In this document: positions 36,001 through 50,200 of the stretch, piece by piece
Layout of the letters: the number at the start of each line of letters is the position of its first letter
How positions within the stretch are numbered: position 1 is the stretch's first letter
NCBI GenBank assembly: GCA_015847255.1
Contig: JADLZK010012339.1
Coordinates: 62,001 to 126,000, forward strand
DNA from: Hyparrhenia diplandra
Lineage: Eukaryota > Streptophyta > Magnoliopsida > Poales > Poaceae
Direction of reading: 5' to 3'
Length of the DNA: 64,000 nt
Notes under the pieces: generated by a model
The model's database searches: none
Seen by the model: only the letters and a program-made list of their open reading frames with translations
What the model was told of the DNA's origin: nothing
Program-made: the position numbers and the translations under genes

Positions 36001-37156
36001 AATGCCACACCCTAGAGAACCTAAATTTGAGGAAGTGGACCATAAGAGAGTTTTTCTAAGAATCACTTGTCATAGGCCTCAAAGTACCACTTGTTTAGAG
36101 CGAAATCTTGGAATTCCATCAAAAATCTCTGTAATCGACCTACGCATCAAAACAAGAAGGGGGAACGGCACGAAAGGTACATAGGAAGTTAGGGTGGACA
36201 GGTTAGATGATGGTAGGATCAATTACATTGCGTTCCCCAACCGTTAATATATGTTTTCGGATGTGACATTAGGGATCGGCCGGGCGATTTGTTTTCAACG
36301 TGACCTCAAAACAAAGAGAAGTTTTCAATCCGGCTATAGAATCGAAGCTAGACTTTTTTCGCGGTTGTGGAATCAAATGCCACACCCTAGAGAACCTAAA
36401 TTTGAGGAAGTGGACCATTAGAGAGTTTTTCTAAGAATCACTTGTCATAGGCCCTCAAAGTAGCACTTGTTTAGAGCGAAATCTTGAAATTCCATCAAAA
36501 ATCTCTTCAGGGTCGACCTACGCATCGAAACAAGAAGGGAACGACACGAAAGGTACATAGGAAGTTAGGGTGGACAGGTTTAGATGATGGTAGGATCAAT
36601 TACATTGCGTTCCCCAACCGTTAATATATGTTTTCGGATGTGACATTAGGGATCGGCCGGGCGCTGTTTTCATCGCGACCTCAAAACAAAGAGAAGTTTC
36701 CAATCCGGCTATAGAATCGAGCTAGACTTTTTTTCGCGGTTGTGGAATCAAATGCCATACCCTAGAGAACCTAAATTTGAACAAGTGGACCATTAGAGGG
36801 TTTTTCTATGAATCACATGTCATAGGCCACCAAGTAGCACTTGTTTAGAGCGAAATCTTGGAATTCCATCGAAAATCTCGTGGGTCGACCAACGTGCCGA
36901 AAAACAAGAAGGGGAACGACACTAAAGGTACATAGGAAGTTAGGGTGGATTGGTTAGATGATGGTAGGATCAATTACATTGCGTTCCCCAACCATTAATA
37001 TATGTTTTCGGATGTGACATTGGGGATCGGCCGACGCTGATTTCAGCGCGAACTCAAAAAACAAAGAGAAGTTTCCAATGCGGCTATCGAATCGACCAAG
37101 ACTTTTTGTGGTTGTGGGATCAAATGCCTCACCCAAGATAACCTAAAATTGAGGAA
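33082..37156 (+). repeat. Higher-order unit derivatives R27-R37, expanded
   Basis: Monomer starts: 33082, 33448, 33815, 34184, 34553, 34930, 35297, 35664, 36035, 36410, 36785. R27 has 'aaccatcaatatatg'. The 'gttattatatg' type appears in R29, R31 and R32. R33 has 'gtgatatta'; R34 'catcgagaatc'; R36 'cttgaaattccatc'; R37 'ctatgaatcac' and 'aggccaccaag'. Eleven monomers separate R27 from the next 'aaccatcaatatatg' unit, R38. Confidence 0.75.
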
Positions 37157-40100
37157 GTGGACCATTAGAGAGTTTTTCTAAGAATCACTTGTCGAGGCCT
37201 CAAAGTAGCACTTGTTTAGAGTGAAATCTTGGAATTCCATTGAAAATCTACGTGGTCGTAGACCTAACGCATCGAAACAAGAAGGGGAACGGCATCTAAA
37301 GGTACATAGGGAGTTAGGGTGGATAGGTTAGATGATGGTACGATCAATTACATTGCATTCCCCAACCATCAATATATGTTTCTGGATGTGACATTGGGGA
37401 CTGCTGCCGTTGATTTCAGCGCGAACTCAAAACAAAGAGAAGATTCCAATGCGGCTATCGAATCGAGCTAGACTTTTTCACGGTTGTGAATCAAATGTCA
37501 CACCCTAGAGAACCTAACTTTGAACAAGTGGACCATTAGAGGGTTTTTCAAAAATCACATGTCATAGGCCTCAAAGTAGCACTTGTTTAGAGCGAAATCT
37601 TGGAATTCCATCAAAAATTTCTCAGGTCGACCTACGCATCGAAACAAGAAGGGAACGGCACTAAAGGTACATAGGAAGTTAGGGTGGATAGGTTAGATGA
37701 TGGTAGGATCAATTACATTGCGTTCCCCAACCGTTAATATATGTTTTGGATGTGACATTAGGGGATCGGCCGGGCGCTGTTTTCATCGCGACCTCAAAAC
37801 AAAGAGAAGTTTCCAATCGGCTATAGAATCGAGCTAGACTTTTTCGCGGTTGTGGAATCAAATGCCATACCCTAGAGAACCTAAATTTGAACAAGTGGAC
37901 CATTAGAGGGTTTTTCTATGAATCACATGTCATAGGCCACCAAAGTAGCACTTGTTTAGAGCAAAATCTTGAATTCCATCGAAAATCTTCTGCGTATTCG
38001 ACCTACGCATCAAAACAAGAAGGGGAACGACACGAAAGGTACATAGGAAGTTAGGGTGGATAGGTTAGATGATGGTAGGATCAATTACATTGCGTTCCCC
38101 AACCATTAATATATGTTTCGGATGTGACATTGGGGGGCCGGCGCTGATTTCAACGTGAACTCAAAACAAAGAGAAGTTTCCAATGCGGCTATCGAATCGA
38201 CCAAGACTTTTTTGTGGTTGTGGGATCAAATGCCTCACCCAAGATAACCTAAAATTTGAGGAAGTGGACCATAAGAGAGTTTTTCTAAGAATCACTTGTC
38301 ATAGGCCTCAAAGTAGCACTTGTTTAGAGTGAAATCTTGGAATTCCATTGAAAATCTCGTATGTCGACCAACGCATCGAAACAAGAAGGGGAACGGCACG
38401 AAAGGTACATAGGAAGTTAGGGTGGATAGGTTAGATGATGGTAGGATCAATTACATTGCATTTCCCCAACCATCAATATATGTTTCGGATGTGACATTGG
38501 GGACGGCCGGGCGCTGATTTTCAACGTGAACTCAAAAACAAAGAGAAGATTCCAATGCGGCTATAGAATCGAAGCTAGACTTTTTCGCCGGTTGTGGAAT
38601 CAAATGTCACACCCTAGAGAACCTAAATTTGAACAAGTGGACCATTAGAGGGTTTTTCTAAAAATCACTTGTCATAGGCCTCAAAGTAGCACTTGTTTAG
38701 AGCGAAATCTTGGAATTCCATCAAAAATCTTTCAGGTCGACCTACGCATCGTAAAACAAGAAGGGGAACGACACGAAAAGGTACATAGGAAGTTAGGGTG
38801 GATAGGTTAGATGATGGTAGGATCAATTACATTGCGTTCCCCAACCGTTAATATATCTTTTCGGATGTGACATTAGGGATCGGCCGGGCGCTGTTTTCAA
38901 CGCGACCTCAAAACAAAGAGAAGTTTCCAATCCCGGCTATAGAATCGAAGCTAGACTTTTTTTCATGGTTGTGGAATCAAATGCCACACCCTAGAGAACC
39001 TAAATTTGAGGAAGTGGACCATAAGAGAGTTTTTCTAAGAATCACTTGTCATAGGCCTCAAAGTACCACTTGTTTAGAGCGAAATCTTGGAATTCCATCG
39101 AAAATCTTCAGGTGTCGACCTACGCACCGACATAAGAAGGGGAACGGCACGAAAGGTACATAGAAAGTTAGGGTGGATAGGTTAGATGATGGTAGGATCA
39201 ATTACATTGCGTTCCCCAACCGTTATTATATGTTTTTAGATGTGACATTGGGGACTGGCTGGCGTTGATTTCAGCGCAAACTCAAAACAAAGAGAAGTTA
39301 CCAATGCGGCTATTGAATCGACCAAGACTTTTTCGCGGTTGTGGGATCAAATGCGTCACCCAAGATAATCTAAATTTGAGGAAGTGGACCATAAGAGAGT
39401 TTTTCTAAGAATCACTTGTCATAGGCCTCAAAGTAGCACTTGTTTAGAGCGAAATCTTGGAATTCCATCGAAAAATCTACGCGGTCGACCAACGCATCGA
39501 AACAAGAAGGGGAATGGCACTAAAGGTACATAGAAAGTTAGGGTGGATAGGTTAGATGATGGTAGGATCAATTACATTGCGTTCCCCAACCGTTAATATA
39601 TGTTTTCGATGTGATATTAGGGGGATCCGGCGCTGATTTCAACGTGAACTCAAAACAAAGAGAAGTTTCCAGTCCGGCTATAGAATCGAGCTAGACTTTT
39701 TCGCCGTTGTGGAATCAAATGCCTCACCCTAGATAACCTAAATTTGAAGAAGTGGACCATTAGAGAGTTTTTCTAAGAATCACTTGTCATAGGCCTCAAA
39801 GTACCACTTGTTTAGAGCGAAATCTTGGAATTCCATCGAGAATCTTCAGGTCGACCTACGCACCAAAACAAGAAGGGGAACGACACTAAAGGTACATAGG
39901 AAGTTAGGGTGGATAGGTTAGATGATGGTAGGATCAATTACATTGCGTTCCCCAACCGTTAATATATCTTTTCGGATGTGACATTAGGGGATCGGCCGGG
40001 CGCTGTTTTCAACGTGACCTCAAAACAAAGAGAAGTTTCCAATCCGGCTATAGAATCGAAGCTAGACTTTTTCGCGGTTGTGGAATCAAATGCCACACCC

Positions 40101-41235
40101 TAGAGAACCTAAATTTGAGGAAGTGGACCATAAGAGAGTTTTTCTAAGAATCACTTGTCATAGGCCTCAAAGTACCACTTGTTTAGAGCGAAATCTTGGA
40201 ATTCCATCAAAAATCTACGGTCGACCTACGCATCAGAAACAAGAAGGGGAACGGCACGAAAGGTACATAGGAAGTTAGGGTGGATAGGTTAGATGATGGT
40301 AGGATCAATTACATTGCGTTCCCCAACCGTTAATATATGTTTTGGATGTGACATTGGGGACGGCCGGGCGCTGTTTTCAACGTGACCTCAAAACAAAGAG
40401 AAGTTTTCAATCGGCTATAGAATCGAGCTAGACTTTTTTTCGTGGTTGTGGAATCAAATGCCACACCCTAGAGAACCTAAATTTGAGGAAGTGGACCATT
40501 AGAGAGTTTTTCTAAGAATCACTTGTCATAGGCCTCAAAGTAGCACTTGTTTAGAGCGAAATCTTGAAATTCCATCAAAAATCTCTCGGTCGACCTACGC
40601 ATCAAAACAAGAAGGGAACGGCACGAAAGGTACATAGGAAGTTAGGGTGGATAGGTTAGATGATGGTAGGATCAATTACATTGCGTTCCCCAACCGTTAA
40701 TATATGTTTTCGGATGTGACATTGGGGATCGGCCGGGTATTTGTTTTCATCGCGACCTCAAAACAAAAGAGAAGTTTCCAATCGGCTATAGAATCGAGCT
40801 AGACTTTTTCAAGGGTTGTGGAATCAAATGCCATACCCTAGAGAACCTAAATTTGAACAAGTGGACCATTAGAGGGTTTTTCTATGAATCACATGTCATA
40901 GGCCTCAAAGTAGCACTTGTTTAGAGCAAAATCTTGGAATTCCATCGAAAATCTCTCGTGTCGACCTAAACGCATCAAAACAAGAAGGGGAAACGACATG
41001 AAAGGTACATAGGAAGTTAGGGTGGATAGGTTAGATGATGGTAGGATCAATTACATTGCGTTCCCCAACCATTAATATATGTTTCGGATGTGACATTGGG
41101 GACTGGCCGACGCTGACGATTTCAACGTGAACTCAAAACAAAGAGAAGTTTCCAATGCGGCTATCGAATCGACCAAGACTTTTTTTGTGGTTGTGGGATC
41201 AAATGCCTCACCCTAGATAACCTAAATTTGAGGAA
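37157..41235 (+). repeat. Higher-order unit derivatives R38-R48
   Basis: Monomer starts: 37157, 37528, 37895, 38264, 38637, 39014, 39384, 39752, 40123, 40491, 40861. 'aaccatcaatatatg' occurs in R38 and again only three units later in R41. R44 has 'gtgatatta', R45 'catcgagaatc', R47 'cttgaaattccatc', R48 'ctatgaatcac' with 'aaccattaatatatg'. R41-R48 is therefore a regular eight-monomer unit; R38-R40 is a truncated one. Confidence 0.75.
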
Positions 41236-44200
41236 GTGGACCATTAGAGAGTTTTTCTAAGAATCACTTGTCATAGGCCTCAAAGTAGCACTTGTTTAGA
41301 GTGAAATCTTGGAATTCCATTGAAAATCTTCTCGGTGGTCGACCTACGTGACCCAAAACAAGAAGGGGAACGCACGAAAGGTACATAGGGAGTTAGGGTG
41401 GATAGGTTAGATGATGGTAGGATCAATTACATTGCATTCCCCAACCATCAATATATGTTTTCGGATGTGACATTGGGGATCGCTGGCGGCGATTTCAACG
41501 TGAACTCAAAACAAAGAGAAGTTTCCAATGCGGCTATAGAATCGAGCTAGACTTTTTCACGGTTGTGGAATCAAATGCCACACCCTAGAGAACCTAAATT
41601 TGAACAAGTGGACCATTAGAGGGTTTTTCTAAAAATCACTTGTCATAGGCCTCAAAGTAGCACTTGTTTAGAGCGAAATCTTGGAATTCCATCAAAATCT
41701 ACGGTCGACCTCCACGCATCAAAACAAGAAGGGGAACGGCACGAAAGGTACATAGGAAGTTAGGGTGGATAGGTTAGATGATGGTAGGATCAATTACATT
41801 GCGTTCCCCAACCGTTAATATATCTTTCTGGATGTGACATTAGGGACTGCTGGCGCTGTTTTCAACGCGACCTCAAAACAAAGAGAAGTTTCCAATCCAG
41901 CTATAGAATCGAGCTAGACTTTTTCGCGGTTGTGGAATCAAATGCCACACCCTAGAGAACCTAAATTTGAGGAAGTGGACCATAAGAGAGTTTTTCTAAG
42001 AATCACTTGTCATAGGCCTCAAAGTACCACTTGTTTAGAGCGAAATCTTGGAATTCCATCGAAAATCTCTCGGTCGACCTACGCATCAAACATAAGAAGG
42101 GGAACGGCACGAAAGGTACATAGAAAGTTAGGGTGGATAGGTTAGATGATGGTAGGATCAATTACATTGCGTTCCCCAACCGTTATTATATGTTTTTGGA
42201 TGTGACATTGGGGATACCGGGGCGCTGATTTCAGCGTGAACTCAAAACAAAGAGAAGTTACCAATGCAGCTATCGAATCGACCTAGACTTTTTCGCGGTT
42301 GTGGGATCAAATGCGTCACCCTAGATAATCTAAATTTGAGGAAGTGGACCATAAGAGAGTTTTTCTAAGAATCACTTGTCATAGGCCTCAAAGTAGCACT
42401 TGTTTAGAGCGAAATCTTGGAATTCCATCGAAAATCTCTCGCGGTTGACCAACGCATCAAAACAAGAAGGGGAATGGCACGAAAGGTACATAGCAAGTTA
42501 GGGTGGATAGGTTAGATGATGGTAGGATCAATTACATTGCGTTCCCCAACCGTTAATATATGTTTTTCGGATGTGATATTAGGGACTATCGGGCGCTGAT
42601 TTCAACGTGAAATCAAAACAAAGAGAAGTTTCAATCCGGCTATAGAATCGAGCTAGACTTTTTTCGCCGTTGTGGAATCAAATGCCTCACCCTAGAGAAC
42701 CTAAATTTGAACAAGTGGACCATTAGAGAGTTTTTCTAAGAATCACTTGTCATAGGCCTCAAAGTACCACTTGTTTAGAGCGAAATCTTGGAATTCCATC
42801 GAAAATCTCGTGGTCGACCTACGCATCGAAACAAGAAAGGGAACGCACGAAAGGTACATAGGAAGTTAGGGTGGATAGGTTAGATGATGGTAGGATCAAT
42901 TACATTGCGTTCCCCAACCGTTAATATATGTTTACGGATGTGACATTAGGGATCGGCGGGGCATTTGTTTTCAACGTGACCTCAAAACAAAGAGAAGTTT
43001 CCAATCCGCTATAGAATCGAGCTAGACTTTTTCGCGGTTGTGGAATCAAATGCCACACCCTAGAGAACCTAAATTTGAGGAAGTGGACCATAAGAGAGTT
43101 TTTCTAAGAATCACTTGTCATAGGCCTCAAAGTACCACTTGTTTAGAGCGAAATCTTGGAATTCCATCGAAAATCTCGTGTGGCCTACCTACGCAAAAAA
43201 CAAGAAGGGGAACGGCACGAAAGGTACATAGGAAGTTAGGGTGGATAGGTTAGATGATGGTAGGATCAATTACATTGCGTTCCCCAACCGTTAATATATG
43301 TTTTTGGATGTGACATTAGGGATCTGCCGGGCGCTGATTTCAACGTGAACTCAAAACAAAGAGAAGTTTTCAATCCGGCTATCGAATCGAGCTAGACTTT
43401 TTCGCGGGTTGTGGAATCAAATGCCACACCCTAGAGAACCTAAATTTGAGGAAGTGGACCATTAGAGAGTTTTTCTAAGAATCACTTGTCATAGGCCTCA
43501 AAGTAGCACTTGTTTAGAGCGAAATCTTGGAATTCCATCGAAAATCTTCAGGTCGACCTAACGCATCGAAACAAGAAGGGGAACGGACACTAAAGGTACA
43601 TAGGAAGTTAGGGTGGATAGGTTAGATGATGGTAGGATCAATTACATTGCGTTCCCCAACCGTTAATATATCTTTTTGGATGTGACATTAGGGATCGGCC
43701 GGGCGCTGATTTCAACGCGAACTCAAAACAAAGAGAAGTTTCCAATCCGGCTATAGAATCGAGCTAGACTTTTTCGTGGTTGTGGAATCAAATGCCACAC
43801 CCTAGAGAACCTAAATTTGAGGAAGTGGACCATAAGAGAGTTTTTCTAAGAATCACTTGTCATAGGCCTCAAAGTACCACTTGTTTAGAGCGAAATCTTG
43901 GAATTCCATCGAAAATCTTCGTGGTCGACCAACGCATCGCAAACAAGAAGGGGAACGGCACGAAAGGTACATAGAAAGTTAGGGTGGATAGGTTAGATGA
44001 TGGTAGGATCAATTACATTGCGTTCCCCAACCGTTATTATATGTTTTTGGATGTGACATTGGGGATACCGGGCGCTGATTTCAGCGTGAACTCAAAACAA
44101 AGAGAAGTTACCAATGCGGCTATAGAATCGACCTAGACTTTTTCGGTTGTGGGATCAAATGCGTCACCCTAGATAATCTAAATTTGAGGAAGTGGACCAT

Positions 44201-47200
44201 AAGAGAGTTTTTCTAAGAATCACTTGTCATAGGCCTCAAAGTAGCACTTGTTTAGAGCGAAATCTTGGAATTCCATCGAAAATCTCTCGTGGTCGACCAA
44301 CGCATCAAAACAAGAAGGGGAATGGCACGAAAGGTACATAGGAAGTTAGGGTGGATAGGTTAGATGATGGTAGGATCAATTACATTGCGTTCCCCAACCG
44401 TTAATATATGTTTTCGGATGTGACATTAGGGACTATTTGGGGCGCTGATTTCAACGTGACCTCAAAACAAAGAGAAGTTTCCAATCCGGCTATAGAATCG
44501 AGCTAGACTTTTTTCGCGGTTGTGGAATCAAATGCCTCACCCTAGAGAACCTAAATTTGAGGAAGTGGACCATAAGAGAGTTTTTCTAAGAATCACTTGT
44601 CATAGGCCTCAAAGTACCACTTGTTTAGAGCGAAATCTTGGAATTCCATCGAAAATCTCTGTGTCGACCTACGTACCGAAACAAGAAGGGGAACGACACG
44701 AAAGGTACATAGGAAGTTAGGGTGGATAGGTTAGATGATGGTAGGATCAATTACATTGCGTTCCCCAACCGTTAATATATGTTTTTGGATGTGACATTGG
44801 GGGGCGGGCGCTGTTTTCAACGTGACCTCAAAACAAAGAGAAGTTTCCAATCCGGCTATAGAATCGAGCTAGACTTTTTCGCGGTTGTGGAATCAAATGC
44901 CACACCCTAGAGAACCTAAATTTGAGGAAGTGGACCATAAGAGAGTTTTTCTAAGAATCACTTGTCATAGGCCTCAAAGTACCACTTGTTTAGAGCGAAA
45001 TCTTGGAATTCCATCGAAAATCTACGTAAGGTCGAGCCTCCAACGCATCAAAACAAGAAGGGGAACGGCACGAAAGGTACATAGGAAGTTAGGGTGGATA
45101 GGTTAGATGATGGTAGGATCAATTACATTGCGTTCCCCAACCGTTAATATATGTTTCTGGATGTGACATTAGGGACTGCTGGCGCTGTTTTCAACGTGAC
45201 CTCAAAACAAAGAGAAGTTTCCAATCCGGCTATAGAATCGAGCTAGACTTTTTCGCGGTTGTGGAATCAAATGCCACACCCTAGAGAACCTAAATTTGAG
45301 GAAGTGGACCATTAGAGAGTTTTTCTAAGAATCACTTGTCATAGGCCTCAAAGTAGCACTTGTTTAGAGCGAAATCTTGGAATTCCATCGAAAATCTACG
45401 GTGGTCGACCTACGCATCAAAACAAGAAGGGGAACGGCACGAAAGGTACATAGGAAGTTAGGGTGGATAGGTTAGATGATGGTAGGATCAATTACATTGC
45501 GTTCCCCAACCGTTAATATATGTTTCTGGATGTGACATTAGGGATCGGCCGGGCGCTGATTTCAACGTGAACTCAAAACAAAGAGAAGTTTCCAATCCGG
45601 CTATAGAATCGAGCTAGACTTTTTCAAGGGTTGTGGAATCAAATGCCTCACCCTAGAGAACCTAAATTTGAGGAAGTGGACCATAAGAGAGTTTTTCTAA
45701 GAATCACTTGTCATAGGCCTCAAAGTAGCACTTGTTTAGAGCGAAATCTTGGAATTCCATCGAAAATCTACAGGTCGACCAACGCACCGAAACAAGAAGG
45801 GGAATGGCACTAAAGGTACATAGAAAGTTAGGGTGGATAGGTTAGATGATGGTAGGATCAATTACATTGCGTTCCCCAACCGTTAATATATGTTTTTGGA
45901 TGTGACATTGGGGACTGCTGGCGCTGATTTCAACGTGAACTCAAAACAAAGAGAAGTTACCAATGCGGCTATAGAATCGACCTAGACTTTTTCATGGTTG
46001 TGGAATCAAATGCGTCACCCTAGATAACCTAAATTTGAGGAAGTGGACCATTAGAGAGTTTTTCTAAGAATCACTTGTCATAGGCCTCAAAGTACCACTT
46101 GTTTAGAGCGAAATCTTGGAATTCCATCGAAAATCTCGTGGTCGACCAACGCATCAAAACAAGAAGGGGAATGGCACGAAAGGTACATAGGAAGTTAGGG
46201 TGGATAGGTTAGATGATGGTAGGATCAATTACATTGCGTTCCCCAACCGTTAATATATGTTTTTGGATGTGACATTAGGGATCATTTGGCGCTGATTTCA
46301 ACGTGAACTCAAAACAAAGAGAAGTTTCCAATCCGGCTATAGAATCGAGCTAGACTTTTTTGCGGTTGTGGAATCAAATGCCTCACCCTAGAGAACCTAA
46401 ATTTGAGGAAGTGGACCATAAGAGAGTTTTTCTAAGAATCACTTGTCATAGGCCTCAAAGTACCACTTGTTTAGAGCTTAAATCTTGGAATTCCATCGAA
46501 AATCTCGCGGTCGACCTACGTACCGAAACAAGAAGGGGAACGGCACGAAAGGTACATAGGAAGTTAGGGTGGATAGGTTAGATGATGGTAGGATCAATTA
46601 CATTGCGTTCCCCAACCGTTAATATATGTTTTGGATGTGACATTAGGGACGCCGGCGCTGATTTCAACGTGACCTCAAAACAAAGAGAAGTTTCCAATCC
46701 GGCTATAGAATCGACCTAGACTTTTCGCGGCGGTTGTGGAATCAAATGCCACACCCTAGAGAACCTAAATTTGAGGAAGTGGACCATTAGAGAGTTTTTC
46801 TAAGAATCACTTGTCATAGGCCTCAAAGTAGCACTTGTTTAGAGCGAAATCTTGGAATTCCATCGAAAAAATCTACGCGGTCGACCTAGACCACGCATCG
46901 AAACAAGAAGGGAAACGGCACGAAAGGTACATAGGAAGTTAGGGTGGATAGGTTAGATGATGGTAGGATCAATTACATTGCGTTCCCCAACCGTTAATAT
47001 ATGTTTTTCGGATGTGACATTGGGGATCGCCGGGTTTTTCATTTTCGCGAACTCAAAAAACAAAGAGAAGTTTTCCAATCCGGCTATAGAATCGAGCTAG
47101 ACTTTTTTCGCGGTTGTGGAATCAAATGCCATCACCCTAGAGAACCTAAATTTGAGGAAGTGGACCATAAGAGAGTTTTTCTAAGAATCACTTGTCATAG

Positions 47201-50200
47201 GCCTCAAAGTAGCACTTGTTTAGAGCGAAATCTTGGAATTCCATCGAAAATCTCTCAGGTCGACCTACGCATCGAAAACAAGAAGGGAACGGCACGAAAG
47301 GTACATAGGAAGTTAGGGTGGATAGGTTAGATGATGGTAGGATCAATTACATTGCGTTCCCCAACCGTTTAATATATGTTTTTGGATGTGACATTGGGGA
47401 TCTTGGCGCTGATTTCAAGCGTGAACTCAAAACAAAGAGAAGTTTCCAATCCGGCTATAGAATCGAGCTAGACTTTTTCGCGGTTGTGGAATCAAATGCC
47501 ACGCCCTAGAGAACCTAAATTTGAGGAAGTGGACCATTAGAGAGTTTTTCTAAGAATCACTTGTCATAGGCCTCAAAGTAGCACTTGTTTAGAGCGAAAT
47601 CTTGGAATTCCATCGAAAAAATCTCGTAAGGTCTAACCTACGCATCGAAACAAGAAGGGGAACGGCACGAAAGGTACATAGGAAGTTAGGGTGGATAGGT
47701 TAGATGATGGTAGGATCAATTACATTGCGTTCCCCAACCGTTAATATATGTTTTACGGATGTGACATAGGGGATCGCCGGGCGCTGTTTTCAACGTGAAC
47801 TCAAAACAAAGAGAAGTTTCCAATCCGGCTATAGAATCGAAGCTAGACTTTTTTCGCGGTTGTGGAATCAAATGCCACACCCTAGAGAACCTAAATTTGA
47901 GGAAGTGGACCATAAGAGAGTTTTTCTAAGAATCACTTGTCATAGGCCTCAAAGTAGCACTTGTTTAGAGCGAAATCTTGGAATTCCATCGAAAATCTAC
48001 GTGGTCGACCAACGTCGCAAAACAAGAAGGGGAACGGCACGAAAGGTACATAGGAAGTTAGGGTGGATAGGTTAGATGATGGTAGGATCAATTACATTGC
48101 GTTCCCCAACCGTTAATATATGTTTCTCGGATGTGACATTAGGGGGCCGGGCGTTGTTTTCAACGTGAACTCAAAACAAAGAGAAGTTTCCAATCCGGCT
48201 ATAGAATCGAAGCTAGACTTTTTCGCGGTTGTGGAATCAAATGCCACACCCTAGAGAACCTAAATTTGAGGAAGTGGACCATAAGAGAGTTTTTCTAAGA
48301 ATCACTTGTCATAGGCCTCAAAGTACCACTTGTTTAGAGCGAAATCTTGGAATTCCATCGAAAATCTCGTAAGGTCGACCAACGCATCGAAACAAGAAGG
48401 GGAATGGCACGAAAGGTACATAGGAAGTTAGGGTGGATAGGTTAGATGATGGTAGGATCAATTACATTGCGTTCCCCAACCGTTAATATATGTTTTTAGA
48501 TGTGACATTGGGGACTGCCGGGCGCTGATTTCAACGTGAACTCAAAACAAAGAGAAGTTACCAATGCGGCTATAGAATCGACCTAGACTTTTTCGCGGTT
48601 GTGGGATCAAATGCGTCACCCTAGATAACCTAAATTTGAGGAAGTGGACCATAAGAGAGTTTTTCTAAGAATCACTTGTCATAGGCCTCGAAGTACCACT
48701 TGTTTAGAGCGAAATCTTGGAATTCCATCGAAAATCTTCGTGGTCGACCTACGCATCGAATAAGAAGGGAACGGCACTAAAGGTACATAGAAAGTTAGGG
48801 TGGATAGGTTAGATGATGGTAGGATCAATTACATTGCGTTCCCCAACCGTTATTATATGTTTTTGGATGTGACATTGGGGGGACCGGTGGCGCTGATTTC
48901 AGCGTGAACTCAAAACAAAGAGAAGTTACCAATGCGGCTATCGAATCGACCTAGACTTTTTCGCGGTTGTGGGATCAAATGCGTCACCCTAGATAATCTA
49001 AATTTGAGGAAGTGGACCATAAGAGAGCTTTTCTAAGAATCACTTGTCATAGGCCTCAAAGTAGCACTTGTTTAGAGCGAAATCTTGGAATTCCATCGAA
49101 AATCTCGTGGTCGACCAACGCATCAAAACAAGAAGGGGGGGCACACTAAAGGTACATAGCAAGTTAGGTGGATAGGTTAGATGATGGTAGGATCAATTAC
49201 ATTGCGTTCCCCAACCGTTAATATATGTTTTCGGATGTGACATTGGGGACTCGGCGGGCGCTGATTTCAACGTGAAATCAAAACAAAGAGAAGTTTCCAA
49301 TCCGGCTATAGAATCGAGCTAGACTTTTTCGCCGGTTGTGGAATCAAATGCCTCACCCTAGAGAACCTAAATTTGAGGAAGTGGACCATTAGAGAGTTTT
49401 TCTAAGAATCACTTGTCATAGGCCTCAAAGTACCACTTGTTTAGAGCGAAATCTTGGAATTCCATCGAAAATCTTCGTTTCGACCTACGCATCGAAACAA
49501 GAAGGGAACGGACACTAAAGGTACATAGGAAGTTAGGGTGGATAGGTTAGATGATGGTAGGATCAATTACATTGCGTTCCCCAACCGTTAATATATATTT
49601 TTTGGATGTGACATTAGGGATCAGCCGGGCGATTGATTTCAAGCGTGAACTCAAAACAAAGAGAAGTTTCCAATCCGGCTATAGAATCGAACCTAGACTT
49701 TTTCGCGGTTGTGGAATCAAATGCCACACCCTAGAGAACCTAAATTTGAGGAAGTGGACCATAAGAGAGTTTTTCTAAGAATCACTTGTCATAGGCCTCA
49801 AAGTACCACTTGTTTAGAGCGAAATCTTGGAATTCCATCGAAAATCTCGTCGGTCGACCTACGTACCGACATAAGAAGGGGAACGGCACGAAAGGTACAT
49901 AGAAAGTTAGGGTGGATAGGTTAGATGATGGTAGGATCAATTACATTGCGTTCCCCAACCGTTATTATATGTTTTTGGATGTGACATTGGGGACCGGGCG
50001 CTGATTTCAACGTGAACTCAAAACAAAGAGAAGTTACCAATGCGGCTATAGAATCGACCTAGACTTTTTTTTCGCGGTTGTGGGATCAAATGCGTCACCC
50101 TAGATAATCTAAATTTGAGGAAGTGGACCATAAGAGAGTTTTTCTAAGAATCACTTGTCATAGGCCTCAAAGTAGCACTTGTTTAGAGCGAAATCTTGGA

